Assembly: GCA_032718475.1 (NCBI GenBank)
Contig: JAUCBJ010001695.1
Location: 1-64,000 of the forward strand
Direction of reading: 5' to 3'
DNA from: Nemertoderma westbladi
Lineage: Eukaryota; Xenacoelomorpha; Nemertodermatida; Nemertodermatidae
DNA: 64,000 bases
The notes beneath the pieces are model-generated. The model was not told the origin of the DNA, made no database searches, and saw nothing but the letters and a program-made list of their open reading frames with translations. The translations under genes were made by a program, and so were the position numbers. Below are positions 21,901 through 36,327 of the stretch, piece by piece; the first letter of the stretch is position 1, and each line of letters starts with the position of its first letter.

Positions 21901-22033
21901 ACTAATAGAACATAGCGAACGGCGCACCAGTTAGGAAAACATCTGCCCCACTAATAGAACATAATCGAACGGCGCACCAGTTAGGAAAACATCTGCCCCA
22001 CTAATAGAACATAGGCGAACGGCGCACCAGTTA
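18921..22033 (+). repeat. Higher-order repeat of about 1.09 kb (22 monomers) in satellite 3
   Basis: Units carrying GTTAGGTAAAC start at 18921, 19316, 19809, 20007, 20056, 20451, 20944, 21142, 21537 and 22030. Spacings run 395, 493, 198, (49), 395, 493, 198, 395, 493, that is 8, 10 and 4 monomers repeated. The 395+493+198 period is 1086 bp; the extra 49 bp in the first copy is one added monomer. Beyond 22030 the pattern breaks to 543 and 395. Confidence 0.85.
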
Positions 22034-25000
22034 GGTAAACATCTGCCCCACTAATAGAACATAGCGAACGACGCACCAGTTAGGAAAACATCTGCCCCAC
22101 TAATAGAACATAGCGAACGACGCACCAGTTAGGAAAACATCTGCCCCACTAATAGAACATAGCGAACGACGCACCAGTTAGGAAAACATCTGCCCCACTA
22201 ATAGAACATAATCGAACGGCGCACCAGTTAGGAAAACATCTGCCCCACTAATAGAACATAGCGAACGGCGCACCAGTTAGGAAAACATCTGCCCCACTAA
22301 TAGAACATAATCGAACGGCGCACCAGTTAGGAAAACATCTGCCCCACTAATAGAACATAGCGAACGACGCACCAGTTAGGAAAACATCTGCCCCACTAAT
22401 AGAACATAGCGAACGACGCACCAGTTAGGAAAACATCTGCCCCACTAATAGAACATAGCGAACGGCGCACCAGTTAGGAAAACATCTGCCCCACTAATAG
22501 AACATAATCGAACGGCGCACCAGTTAGGAAAACATCTGCCCCACTAATAGAACATAGGCGAACGGCGCACCAGTTAGGTAAACATCTGCCCCACTAATAG
22601 AACATAGCGAACGGCGCACCAGTTAGGAAAACATCTGCCCCACTAATAGAACATAATCGAACGGCGCACCAGTTAGGAAAACATCTGCCCCACTAATAGA
22701 ACATAGCGAACGACGCACCAGTTAGGAAAACATCTGCCCCACTAATAGAACATAGCGAACGACGCACCAGTTAGGAAAACATCTGCCCCACTAATAGAAC
22801 ATAGCGAACGACGCACCAGTTAGGAAAACATCTGCCCCACTAATAGAACATAGCGAACGGCGCACCAGTTAGGAAAACATCTGCCCCACTAATAGAACAT
22901 AATCGAACGGCGCACCAGTTAGGAAAACATCTGCCCCACTAATAGAACATAGGCGAACGGCGCACCAGTTAGGTAAACATCTGCCCCACTAATAGAACAT
23001 AGCGAACGGCGCACCAGTTAGGAAAACATCTGCCCCACTAATAGAACATAATCGAACGGCGCACCAGTTAGGAAAACATCTGCCCCACTAATAGAACATA
23101 GCGAACGGCGCACCAGTTAGGAAAACATCTGCCCCACTAATAGAACATAATCGAACGGCGCACCAGTTAGGAAAACATCTGCCCCACTAATAGAACATAG
23201 CGAACGACGCACCAGTTAGGAAAACATCTGCCCCACTAATAGAACATAGCGAACGACGCACCAGTTAGGAAAACATCTACCCCACTAATAGAACATAGGC
23301 GAACGACGCACCAGTTAGGAAAACATCTGCCCCACTAATAGAACATAGGCGAACGGCGCACCAGTTAGGAAAACATCTGCCCCACTAATAGAACATAGCG
23401 AACGACGCACCAGTTAGGAAAACATCTGCCCCACTAATAGAACATAGCGAACGACGCACCAGTTAGGAAAACATCTGCCCCACTAATAGAACATAGCGAA
23501 CGGCGCACCAGTTAGGAAAACATCTGCCCCACTAATAGAACATAATCGAACGGCGCACCAGTTAGGAAAACATCTGCCCCACTAATAGAACATAATCGAA
23601 CGGCGCACCAGTTAGGAAAACATCTGCCCCACTAATAGAACATAGGCGAACGGCGCACCAGTTAGGAAAACATCTGCCCCACTAATAGAACATAATCGAA
23701 CGGCGCACCAGTTAGGAAAACATCTGCCCCACTAATAGAACATAGCGAACGACGCACCAGTTAGGAAAACATCTGCCCCACTAATAGAACATAGCGAACG
23801 ACGCACCAGTTAGGAAAACATCTGCCCCACTAATAGAACATAGCGAACGACGCACCAGTTAGGAAAACATCTGCCCCACTAATAGAACATAATCGAACGG
23901 CGCACCAGTTAGGAAAACATCTGCCCCACTAATAGAACATAGCGAACGACGCACCAGTTAGGAAAACATCTGCCCCACTAATAGAACATAGCGAACGACG
24001 CACCAGTTAGGAAAACATCTGCCCCACTAATAGAACATAGGCGAACGGCGCACCAGTTAGGAAAACATCTGCCCCACTAATAGAACATAATCGAACGGCG
24101 CACCAGTTAGGAAAACATCTGCCCCACTAATAGAACATAGCGAACGACGCACCAGTTAGGAAAACATCTGCCCCACTAATAGAACATAGCGAACGACGCA
24201 CCAGTTAGGAAAACATCTGCCCCACTAATAGAACATAGCGAACGACGCACCAGTTAGGAAAACATCTGCCCCACTAATAGAACATAGCGAACGACGCACC
24301 AGTTAGGAAAACATCTGCCCCACTAATAGAACATAGCGAACGACGCACCAGTTAGGAAAACATCTGCCCCACTAATAGAACATAGCGAACGGCGCACCAG
24401 TTAGGAAAACATCTGCCCCACTAATAGAACATAGCGAACGACGCACCAGTTAGGAAAACATCTGCCCCACTAATAGAACATAGGCGAACGGCGCACCAGT
24501 TAGGAAAACATCTGCCCCACTAATAGAACATAATCGAACGGCGCACCAGTTAGGAAAACATCTGCCCCACTAATAGAACATAGGCGAACGGCGCACCAGT
24601 TAGGAAAACATCTGCCCCACTAATAGAACATAATCGAACGACGCACCAGTTAGGAAAACATCTGCCCCACTAATAGAACATAGGCGAACGGCGCACCAGT
24701 TAGGAAAACATCTGCCCCACTAATAGAACATAGCGAACGACGCACCAGTTAGGAAAACATCTGCCCCACTAATAGAACATAGCGAACGACGCACCAGTTA
24801 GGAAAACATCTGCCCCACTAATAGAACATAGCGAACGGCGCACCAGTTAGGAAAACATCTGCCCCACTAATAGAACATAATCGAACGGCGCACCAGTTAG
24901 GAAAACATCTGCCCCACTAATAGAACATAATCGAACGGCGCACCAGTTAGGAAAACATCTGCCCCACTAATAGAACATAGGCGAACGGCGCACCAGTTAG

Positions 25001-28000
25001 GAAAACATCTGCCCCACTAATAGAACATAATCGAACGGCGCACCAGTTAGGAAAACATCTGCCCCACTAATAGAACATAGCGAACGACGCACCAGTTAGG
25101 AAAACATCTGCCCCACTAATAGAACATAGGCGAACGGCGCACCAGTTAGGAAAACATCTGCCCCACTAATAGAACATAATCGAACGGCGCACCAGTTAGG
25201 AAAACATCTGCCCCACTAATAGAACATAGCGAACGACGCACCAGTTAGGAAAACATCTGCCCCACTAATAGAACATAGGCGAACGGCGCACCAGTTAGGA
25301 AAACATCTGCCCCACTAATAGAACATAATCGAACGGCGCACCAGTTAGGTAAACATCTGCCCCACTAATAACATAGCGAACGGCGCACCAGTTAGGTAAA
25401 CATCTGCCCCACTAATAGAACAAAGGCGAACGACGCAGCAGTTAGGAAAACATCTGCCCCACTAATAGAACATAGGCGGACGACGCACCAGTTAGGAAAA
25501 CATCTGCCCCACTAATAGAACATAGGCGAACGACGCACCAGTTAGGTAAACATCTGCCCCACTAATAGAACATAGCGAACGACGCACCAGTTAGGAAAAC
25601 ATCTGCCCCACTAATAGAACATAGCGAACGACGCACCAGTTAGGAAAACATCTGCCCCACTAATAGAACATAATCGAACGGCGCACCAGTTAGGTAAACA
25701 TCTGCCCCACTAATAACATAGCGAACGGCGCACCAGTTAGGTAAACATCTGCCCCACTAATAGAACATAGACGGACGACGCACCAGTTAGGAAAACATCT
25801 GCCCCACTAATAGAACATAATCGAACGGCGCACCAGTTAGGAAAACATCTGCCCCACTAATAGAACATAGGCGAACGACGCACCAGTTAGGAAAACATCT
25901 GCCCCACTAATAGAACATAGACGGACGACGCACCAGTTAGGAAAACATCTGCCCCACTAATAGAACATAGACGGACGACGCACCAGTTAGGAAAACATCT
26001 GCCCCACTAATAGAACATAGGCGAACGACGCACCAGTTAGGAAAACATCTGCCCCACTAATAGAACATAGACGGACGACGCACCAGTTAGGAAAACATCT
26101 GCCCCACTAATAGAACATAATCGAACGGCGCACCAGTTAGGTAAACATCTGCCCCACTAATAGAACATAGGCGAACGGCGCACCAGTTAGGTAAACATCT
26201 GCCCCACTAATAGAACATAATCGAACGGCGCACCAGTTAGGAAAACATCTGCCCCACTAATAGAACATAATCGAACGGCGCACCAGTTAGGTAAACATCT
26301 GCCCCACTAATAGAACATAATCGAACGGCGCACCAGTTAGGAAAACATCTGCCCCACTAATAGAACATAGCGAACGACGCACCAGTTAGGTAAACATCTG
26401 CCCCACTAATAGAACATAATCGAACGGCGCACCAGTTAGGAAAACATCTGCCCCACTAATAGAACATAATCGAACGACGCACCAGTTAGGTAAACATCTG
26501 CCCCACTAATAGAACATAATCGAACGGCGCACCAGTTAGGAAAACATCTGCCCCACTAATAGAACATAGGCGAACGACGCACCAGTTAGGAAAACATCTG
26601 CCCCACTAATAGAACATAGGCGAACGGCGCACCAGTTAGGAAAACATCTGCCCCACTAATAGAACATAATCGAACGGCGCACCAGTTAGGTAAACATCTG
26701 CCCCACTAATAACATAGCGAACGGCGCACCAGTTAGGTAAACAACTGCCCCACTAATAGAACATAGACGGACGACGCACCAGTTAGGAAAACATCTGCCC
26801 CACTAATAGAACATAGCGAACGACGCACCAGTTAGGTAAACATCTGCCCCACTAATAGAACATAATCGAACGGCGCACCAGTTAGGTAAACATCTGCCCC
26901 ACTAATAGAACATAGCGAACGACGCACCAGTTAGGTAAACATCTGCCCCACTAATAGAACATAATCGAACGGCGCACCAGTTAGGTAAACATCTGCCCCA
27001 CTAATAGAACATAGGCGAACGGCGCACCAGTTAGGAAAACATCTGCCCCACTAATAGAACATAATCGAACGGCGCACCAGTTAGGTAAACATCTGCCCCA
27101 CTAATAACATAGCGAACGACGCACCAGTTAGGTAAACATCTGCCCCACTAATAGAACATAGGCGAACGGCGCACCAGTTAGGTAAACATCTGCCCCACTA
27201 ATAGAACATAGGCGAACGGCGCACCAGTTAGGTAAACATCTGCCCCACTAATAGAACATAGACGGACGACGCACCAGTTAGGAAAACATCTGCCCCACTA
27301 ATAGAACATAATCGAACGACGCACCAGTTAGGAAAATATCTGCCCCACTAATAGAACATAGCGAACGACGCACCAGTTAGGTAAACATCTGCCCCACTAA
27401 TAGAACATAGCGAACGGCGCACCAGTTAGGAAAACATCTGCCCCACTAATAGAACATAGCGAACGGCGCACCAGTTAGGAAAACATCTGCCCCACTAATA
27501 GAACATAGGCGAACGGCGCACCAGTTAGGAAAACATCTGCCCCACTAATAGAACATAATCGAACGGCGCACCAGTTAGGTAAACATCTGCCCCACTAATA
27601 ACATAGGCGAACGGCGCACCAGTTAGGAAAACATCTGCCCCACTAATAGAACATAGGCGAACGACGCACCAGTTAGGTAAACATCTGCCCCACTAATAGA
27701 ACATAATCGAACGGCGCACCAGTTAGGAAAACATCTGCCCCACTAATAGAACATAGGCGAACGACGCACCAGTTAGGTAAATATCTGCCCCACTAATAGA
27801 ACATAGCGAACGACGCACCAGTTAGGAAAACATCTGCCCCACTAATAGAACATAGGCGAACGGCGCACCAGTTAGGAAAACATCTGCCCCACTAATAGAA
27901 CATAGGCGAACGGCGCACCAGTTAGGAAAACATCTGCCCCACTAATAGAACATAGGCGAACGACGCACCAGTTAGGTAAACATCTGCCCCACTAATAGAA

Positions 28001-31000
28001 CATAATCGAACGGCGCACCAGTTAGGAAAACATCTGCCCCACTAATAGAACATAGGCGAACGACGCACCAGTTAGGAAAACATCTGCCCCACTAATAGAA
28101 CATAGGCGAACGGTGCACCAGTTAGGAAAACATCTGCCCCACTAATAGAACATAGCGAACGACGCACCAGTTAGGAAAACATCTGCCCCACTAATAGAAC
28201 ATAGCGAACGACGCACCAGTTAGGAAAACATCTGCCCCACTAATAGAACATAGCGAACGGCGCACCAGTTAGGAAAACATCTGCCCCACTAATAGAACAT
28301 AGCGAACGACGCACCAGTTAGGAAAATATCTGCCCCACTAATAGAACATAATCGAACGACGCACCAGTTAGGTAAATATCTGCCCCACTAATAGAACATA
28401 GCGAACGACGCACCAGTTAGGAAAACATCTGCCCCACTAATAGAACATAGGCGAACGGCGCACCAGTTAGGAAAACATCTGCCCCACTAATAGAACATAG
28501 CGAACGACGCACCAGTTAGGAAAACATCTGCCCCACTAATAGAACATAGCGAACGACGCACCAGTTAGGAAAACATCTGCCCCACTAATAGAACATAGCG
28601 AACGGCGCACCAGTTAGGAAAACATCTGCCCCACTAATAGAACATAGCGAACGACGCACCAGTTAGGAAAACATCTGCCCCACTAATAGAACATAGCGAA
28701 CGACGCACCAGTTAGGAAAACATCTGCCCCACTAATAGAACATAGCGAACGACGCACCAGTTAGGAAAACATCTGCCCCACTAATAGAACATAGCGAACG
28801 ACGCACCAGTTAGGAAAACATCTGCCCCACTAATAGAACATAGCGAACGACGCACCAGTTAGGAAAACATCTGCCCCACTAATAGAACATAGCGAACGGC
28901 GCACCAGTTAGGAAAACATCTGCCCCACTAATAGAACATAATCGAACGGCGCACCAGTTAGGAAAACATCTGCCCCACTAATAGAACATAGGCGAACGGC
29001 GCACCAGTTAGGAAAACATCTGCCCCACTAATAGAACATAATCGAACGGCGCACCAGTTAGGTAAACATCTGCCCCACTAATAGAACATAGGCGAACGGC
29101 GCACCAGTTAGGAAAACATCTGCCCCACTAATAGAACATAATCGAACGACGCACCAGTTAGGAAAACATCTGCCCCACTAATAGAACATAGGCGAACGGC
29201 GCACCAGTTAGGAAAACATCTGCCCCACTAATAGAACATAATCGAACGGCGCACCAGTTAGGTAAACATCTGCCCCACTAATAGAACATAGGCGAACGAC
29301 GCACCAGTTAGGAAAACATCTGCCCCACTAATATAACATAGCGAACGACGCACCAGTTAGGAAAACATCTGCCCCACTAATAGAACATAGCGAACGACGC
29401 ACCAGTTAGGAAAACATCTGCCCCACTAATAGAACATAATCGAACGGCGCACCAGTTAGGTAAACATCTGCCCCACTAATAGAACATAATCGAACGGCGC
29501 ACCAGTTAGGAAAACATCTGCCCCACTAATATAACATAGCGAACGACGCACCAGTTAGGTAAACATCTGCCCCACTAATAGAACATAATCGAACGGCGCA
29601 CCAGTTAGGTAAACATCTGCCCCACTAATAGAACATAGGCGAACGGCGCACCAGTTAGGAAAACATCTGCCCCACTAATAGAACATAGCGAACGACGCAC
29701 CAGTTAGGAAAACATCTGCCCCACTAATAGAACATAATCGAACGGCGCACCAGTTAGGTAAACATCTGCCCCACTAATAACATAGCGAACGGCGCACCAG
29801 TTAGGAAAACATCTGCCCCACTAATAACATAGGCGAACGGCGCACCAGTTAGGTAAACATCTGCCCCACTAATAGAACATAGGCGAACGGCGCATCAGTT
29901 AGGAAAACATCTGCCCCACTAATAGAACATAGGCGAACGGCGCACCAGTTAGGAAAACATCTGCCCCACTAATAGAACATAGCGAACGACGCACCAGTTA
30001 GGAAAACATCTGCCCCACTAATAGAACATAGCGAACGGCGCACCAGTTAGGTAAACATCTGCCCCACTAATAACATAGCGAACGACGCACCAGTTAGGAA
30101 AACATCTGCCCCACTAATAGAACATAGGCGAACGATGCACCAGTTAGGAAAACATCTGCCCCACTAATAACATAGCGAACGACGCACCAGTTAGGTAAAC
30201 ATCTGCCCCACTAATAGAACATAGGCGAACGGCGCACCAGTTAGGTAAACATCTGCCCCACTAATAGAACATAATCGAACGGCGCACCAGTTAGGTAAAC
30301 ATCTGCCCCACTAATAACATAGCGAACGACGCACCAGTTAGGAAAACATCTGCCCCACTAATAGAACATAGGCGAACGGCGCACCAGTTAGGTAAACATC
30401 TGCCCCACTAATAGAACATAATCGAACGGCGCACCAGTTAGGTAAACATCTGCCCCACTAATAACATAGCGAACGACGCACCAGTTAGGAAAACATCTGC
30501 CCCACTAATAGAACATAGGCGAACGGCGCACCAGTTAGGAAAACATCTGCCCCACTAATAGAACATAATCGAACGGCGCACCAGTTAGGAAAACATCTGC
30601 CCCACTAATAGAACATAGGCGAACGGCGCACCAGTTAGGAAAACATCTGCCCCACTAATAGAACATAGGCGAACGACGCACCAGTTAGGTAAACATCTGC
30701 CCCACTAATAGAACATAATCGAACGGCGCACCAGTTAGGAAAACATCTGCCCCACTAATAGAACATAGGCGAACGACGCACCAGTTAGGTAAATATCTGC
30801 CCCACTAATAGAACATAGCGAACGACGCACCAGTTAGGAAAACATCTGCCCCACTAATAGAACATAATCGAACGGCGCACCAGTTAGGAAAACATCTGCC
30901 CCACTAATAGAACATAATCGAACGGCGCACCAGTTAGGTAAACATCTGCCCCACTAATAGAACATAGCGAACGGCGCACCAGTTAGGAAAACATCTGCCC

Positions 31001-34000
31001 CACTAATAGAACATAGGCGAACGGCGCACCAGTTAGGTAAACATCTGCCCCACTAATAGAACATAGGCGAACGACGCACCAGTTAGGTAAACATCTGCCC
31101 CACTAATAGAACATAGCGAACGGCGCACCAGTTAGGAAAACATCTGCCCCACTAATAGAACATAGGCGAACGGCGCACCAGTTAGGAAAACATCTGCCCC
31201 ACTAATAGAACATAGGCGAACGGCGCACCAGTTAGGAAAACATCTGCCCCACTAATAGAACATAGGCGAACGGCGCACCAGTTAGGAAAACATCTGCCCC
31301 ACTAATAGAACATAATCGAACGGCGCACCAGTTAGGTAAACATCTGCCCCACTAATAGAACATAATCGAACGGCGCACCAGTTAGGAAAACATCTGCCCC
31401 ACTAATAGAACATAGCGAACGACGCACCAGTTAGGAAAACATCTGCCCCACTAATAGAACATAATCGAACGGCGCACCAGTTAGGAAAACATCTGCCCCA
31501 CTAATAGAACATAGCGAACGACGCACCAGTTAGGTAAACATCTGCCCCACTAATAGAACATAGGCGAACGGCGCACCAGTTAGGAAAACATCTGCCCCAC
31601 TAATAGAACATAGGCGAACGACGCACCAGTTAGGTAAACATCTGCCCCACTAATAGAACATAATCGAACGGCGCACCAGTTAGGAAAACATCTGCCCCAC
31701 TAATAGAACATAGGCGAACGACGCACCAGTTAGGAAAACATCTGCCCCACTAATAGAACATAATCGAACGACGCACCAGTTAGGAAAACATCTGCCCCAC
31801 TAATAGAACATAGGCGAACGGCGCACCAGTTAGGAAAACATCTGCCCCACTAATAACATAGCGAACGGCGCACCAGTTAGGTAAACATCTGCCCCACTAA
31901 TAGAACATAGGCGAACGGCGCACCAGTTAGGAAAACATCTGCCCCACTAATAGAACATAGCGAACGGCGCACCAGTTAGGTAAACATCTGCCCCACTAAT
32001 AGAACATAATCGAACGGCGCACCAGTTAGGAAAACATCTGCCCCACTAATAGAACATAATCGAACGACGCACCAGTTAGGTAAACATCTGCCCCACTAAT
32101 AGAACATAATCGAACGGCGCACCAGTTAGGAAAACATCTGCCCCACTAATAGAACATAGGCGAACGACGCACCAGTTAGGAAAACATCTGCCCCACTAAT
32201 AGAACATAATCGAACGACGCACCAGTTAGGAAAACATCTGCCCCACTAATAGAACATAGGCGAACGGCGCACCAGTTAGGAAAACATCTGCCCCACTAAT
32301 AACATAGCGAACGGCGCACCAGTTAGGTAAACATCTGCCCCACTAATAGAACATAGGCGAACGGCGCACCAGTTAGGAAAACATCTGCCCCACTAATAGA
32401 ACATAGCGAACGGCGCACCAGTTAGGTAAACATCTGCCCCACTAATAGAACATAATCGAACGGCGCACCAGTTAGGAAAACATCTGCCCCACTAATAGAA
32501 CATAATCGAACGGCGCACCAGTTATGTAAACATCTGCCCCACTAATAGAACATAATCGAACGGCGCACCAGTTAGGAAAACATCTGCCCCACTAATAGAA
32601 CATAGCGAACGACGCACCAGTTAGGTAAACATCTGCCCCACTAATAGAACATAGCGAACGGCGCACCAGTTAGGTAAACATCTGCCCCACTAATAGAACA
32701 TAGCGAACGACGCACCAGTTAGGTAAACATCTGCCCCACTAATAGAACATAGGCGAACGGCGCACCAGTTAGGTAAACATCTGCCCCACTAATAGAACAT
32801 AGCGAACGACGCACCAGTTAGGAAAACATCTGCCCCACTAATAGAACATAGGCGAACGACGCACCAGTTAGGAAAATATCTGCCCCACTAATAGAACATA
32901 GCGAACGACGCACCAGTTAGGTAAACATCTGCCCCACTAATAGAACATAGGCGAACGGCGCACCAGTTAGGAAAACATCTGCCCCACTAATAGAACATAA
33001 TCGAACGGCGCACCAGTTAGGAAAACATCTGCCCCACTAATAGAACATAGCGAACGGCGCACCAGTTAGGTAAACATCTGCCCCACTAATAGAACATAGG
33101 CGAACGGCGCACCAGTTAGGAAAACATCTGCCCCACTAATAGAACATAGCGAACGGCGCACCAGTTAGGTAAACATCTGCCCCACTAATAGAACATAGCG
33201 AACGGCGCACCAGTTAGGAAAACATCTGCCCCACTAATAGAACATAATCGAACGGCGCACCAGTTAGGAAAACATCTGCCCCACTAATAGAACATAGCGA
33301 ACGACGCACCAGTTAGGAAAACATCTGCCCCACTAATAGAACATAATTGAACGGCGCACCAGTTAGGAAAACATCTGCCCCACTAATAGAACATAGCGAA
33401 CGACGCACCAGTTAGGAAAACATCTGCCCCACTAATAGAACATAGGCGAACGGCGCACCAGTTAGGAAAACATCTGCCCCACTAATAGAACATAATCGAA
33501 CGGCGCACCAGTTAGGAAAACATCTGCCCCACTAATAGAACATAGGCGAACGGCGCACCAGTTAGGAAAACATCTGCCCCACTAATAGAACATAATCGAA
33601 CGGCGCACCAGTTAGGAAAACATCTGCCCCACTAATAGAACATAATCGAACGGCGCACCAGTTAGGAAAACATCTGCCCCACTAATAGAACATAATCGAA
33701 CGGCGCACCAGTTAGGAAAACATCTGCCCCACTAATAGAACATAGGCGAACGGCGCACCAGTTAGGAAAACATCTGCCCCACTAATAGAACATAATCGAA
33801 CGGCGCACCAGTTAGGAAAACATCTGCCCCACTAATAGAACATAGCGAACGACGCACCAGTTAGGAAAACATCTGCCCCACTAATATAACATAATCGAAC
33901 GGCGCACCAGTTAGGAAAACATCTGCCCCACTAATAGAACATAGCAAACGGCGCACCAGTTAGGAAAACATCTGCCCCACTAATAGAACATAGGCGAACG

Positions 34001-36327
34001 GCGCACCAGTTAGGAAAACATCTGCCCCACTAATAGAACATAGCGAACGGCGCACCAGTTAGGTAAACATCTGCCCCACTAATAGAACATAGGCGAACGA
34101 CGCACCAGTTAGGAAAACATCTGCCCCACTAATAGAACATAGCAAACGGCGCACCAGTTAGGAAAACATCTGCCCCACTAATAGAACATAGGCGAACGGC
34201 GCACCAGTTAGGAAAACATCTGCCCCACTAATAGAACATAGCGAACGGCGCACCAGTTAGGTAAACATCTGCCCCACTAATAGAACATAGGCGAACGACG
34301 CACCAGTTAGGAAAACATCTGCCCCACTAATAGAACATAGGCGAACGACGCACCAGTTAGGAAAACATCTGCCCCACTAATAGAACATAGGCGAACGGCG
34401 CACCAGTTAGGTAAACATCTGCCCCACTAATAGAACATAGGCGAACGGCGCACCAGTTAGGTAAACATCTGCCCCACTAATAGAACATAATCGAACGGCG
34501 CACCAGTTAGGAAAACATCTGCCCCACTAATAGAACATAGCGAACGGCGCACCAGTTAGGTAAACATCTGCCCCACTAATAGAACATAGGCGAACGACGC
34601 ACCAGTTAGGAAAACATCTGCCCCACTAATAGAACATAGGCGAACGACGCACCAGTTAGGAAAACATCTGCCCCACTAATAGAACATAATCGAACGGCGC
34701 ACCAGTTAGGTAAACATCTGCCCCACTAATAGAACATAGCGAACGGCGCACCAGTTAGGAAAACATCTGCCCCACTAATATAACATAATCGAACGGCGCA
34801 CCAGTTAGGAAAACATCTGCCCCACTAATAGAACATAGCGAACGGCGCACCAGTTAGGAAAACATCTGCCCCACTAATAGAACATAATCGAACGGCGCAC
34901 CAGTTAGGAAAACATCTGCCCCACTAATAGAACATAGCGAACGGCGCACCAGTTAGGAAAACATCTGCCCCACTAATAGAACATAGCGAACGACGCACCA
35001 GTTAGGAAAATATCTGCCCCACTAATAGAACATAATCGAACGACGCACCAGTTAGGTAAATATCTGCCCCACTAATAGAACATAGCGAACGACGCACCAG
35101 TTAGGTAAACATCTGCCCCACTAATAGAACATAGCGAACGACGCACCAGTTAGGAAAACATCTGCCCCACTAATAGAACATAGCGAACGGCGCACCAGTT
35201 AGGAAAACATCTGCCCCACTAATAGAACATAGCGAACGACGCACCAGTTAGGAAAACATCTGCCCCACTAATAGAACATAGCGAACGACGCACCAGTTAG
35301 GAAAACATCTGCCCCACTAATAGAACATAGCGAACGACGCACCAGTTAGGAAAACATCTGCCCCACTAATAGAACATAGCGAACGACGCACCAGTTAGGA
35401 AAACATCTGCCCCACTAATAGAACATAGCGAACGACGCACCAGTTAGGAAAACATCTGCCCCACTAATAGAACATAGCGAACGGCGCACCAGTTAGGAAA
35501 ACATCTGCCCCACTAATAGAACATAATCGAACGGCGCACCAGTTAGGAAAACATCTGCCCCACTAATAGAACATAGGCGAACGGCGCACCAGTTAGGTAA
35601 ACATCTGCCCGACTAATAGAACATAGCGAACGGCGCACCAGTTAGGTAAACATCTGCCCCACTAATAGAACATAATCGAACGGCGCACCAGTTAGGAAAA
35701 CATCTGCCCCACTAATAGAACATAGCGAACGGCGCACCAGTTAGGAAAACATCTGCCCCACTAATAGAACATAGGCGAACGGCGCACCAGTTAGGAAAAC
35801 ATCTGCCCCACTAATAGAACATAGCGAACGACGCACCAGTTAGGAAAACATCTGCCCCACTAATAGAACATAATCGAACGGCGCACCAGTTAGGAAAACA
35901 TCTGCCCCACTAATAGAACATAGCGAACGACGCACCAGTTAGGAAAACATCTGCCCCACTAATAGAACATAGGCGAACGGCGCACCAGTTAGGAAAACAT
36001 CTGCCCCACTAATAGAACATAATCGAACGGCGCACCAGTTAGGAAAACATCTGCCCCACTAATAGAACATAGCGAACGACGCACCAGTTAGGAAAACATC
36101 TGCCCCACTAATAGAACATAGCAAACGGCGCACCAGTTAGGAAAACATCTGCCCCACTAATAGAACATAGCGAACGGCGCACCAGTTAGGAAAACATCTG
36201 CCCCACTAATAACATAGCGAACGACGCACCAGTTAGGTAATCATCTGCCCCACTAATAGAACATAGCGAACGACGCACCAGTTAGGAAAACATCTGCCCC
36301 ACTAATAACATAGCGAACGACGCACCA

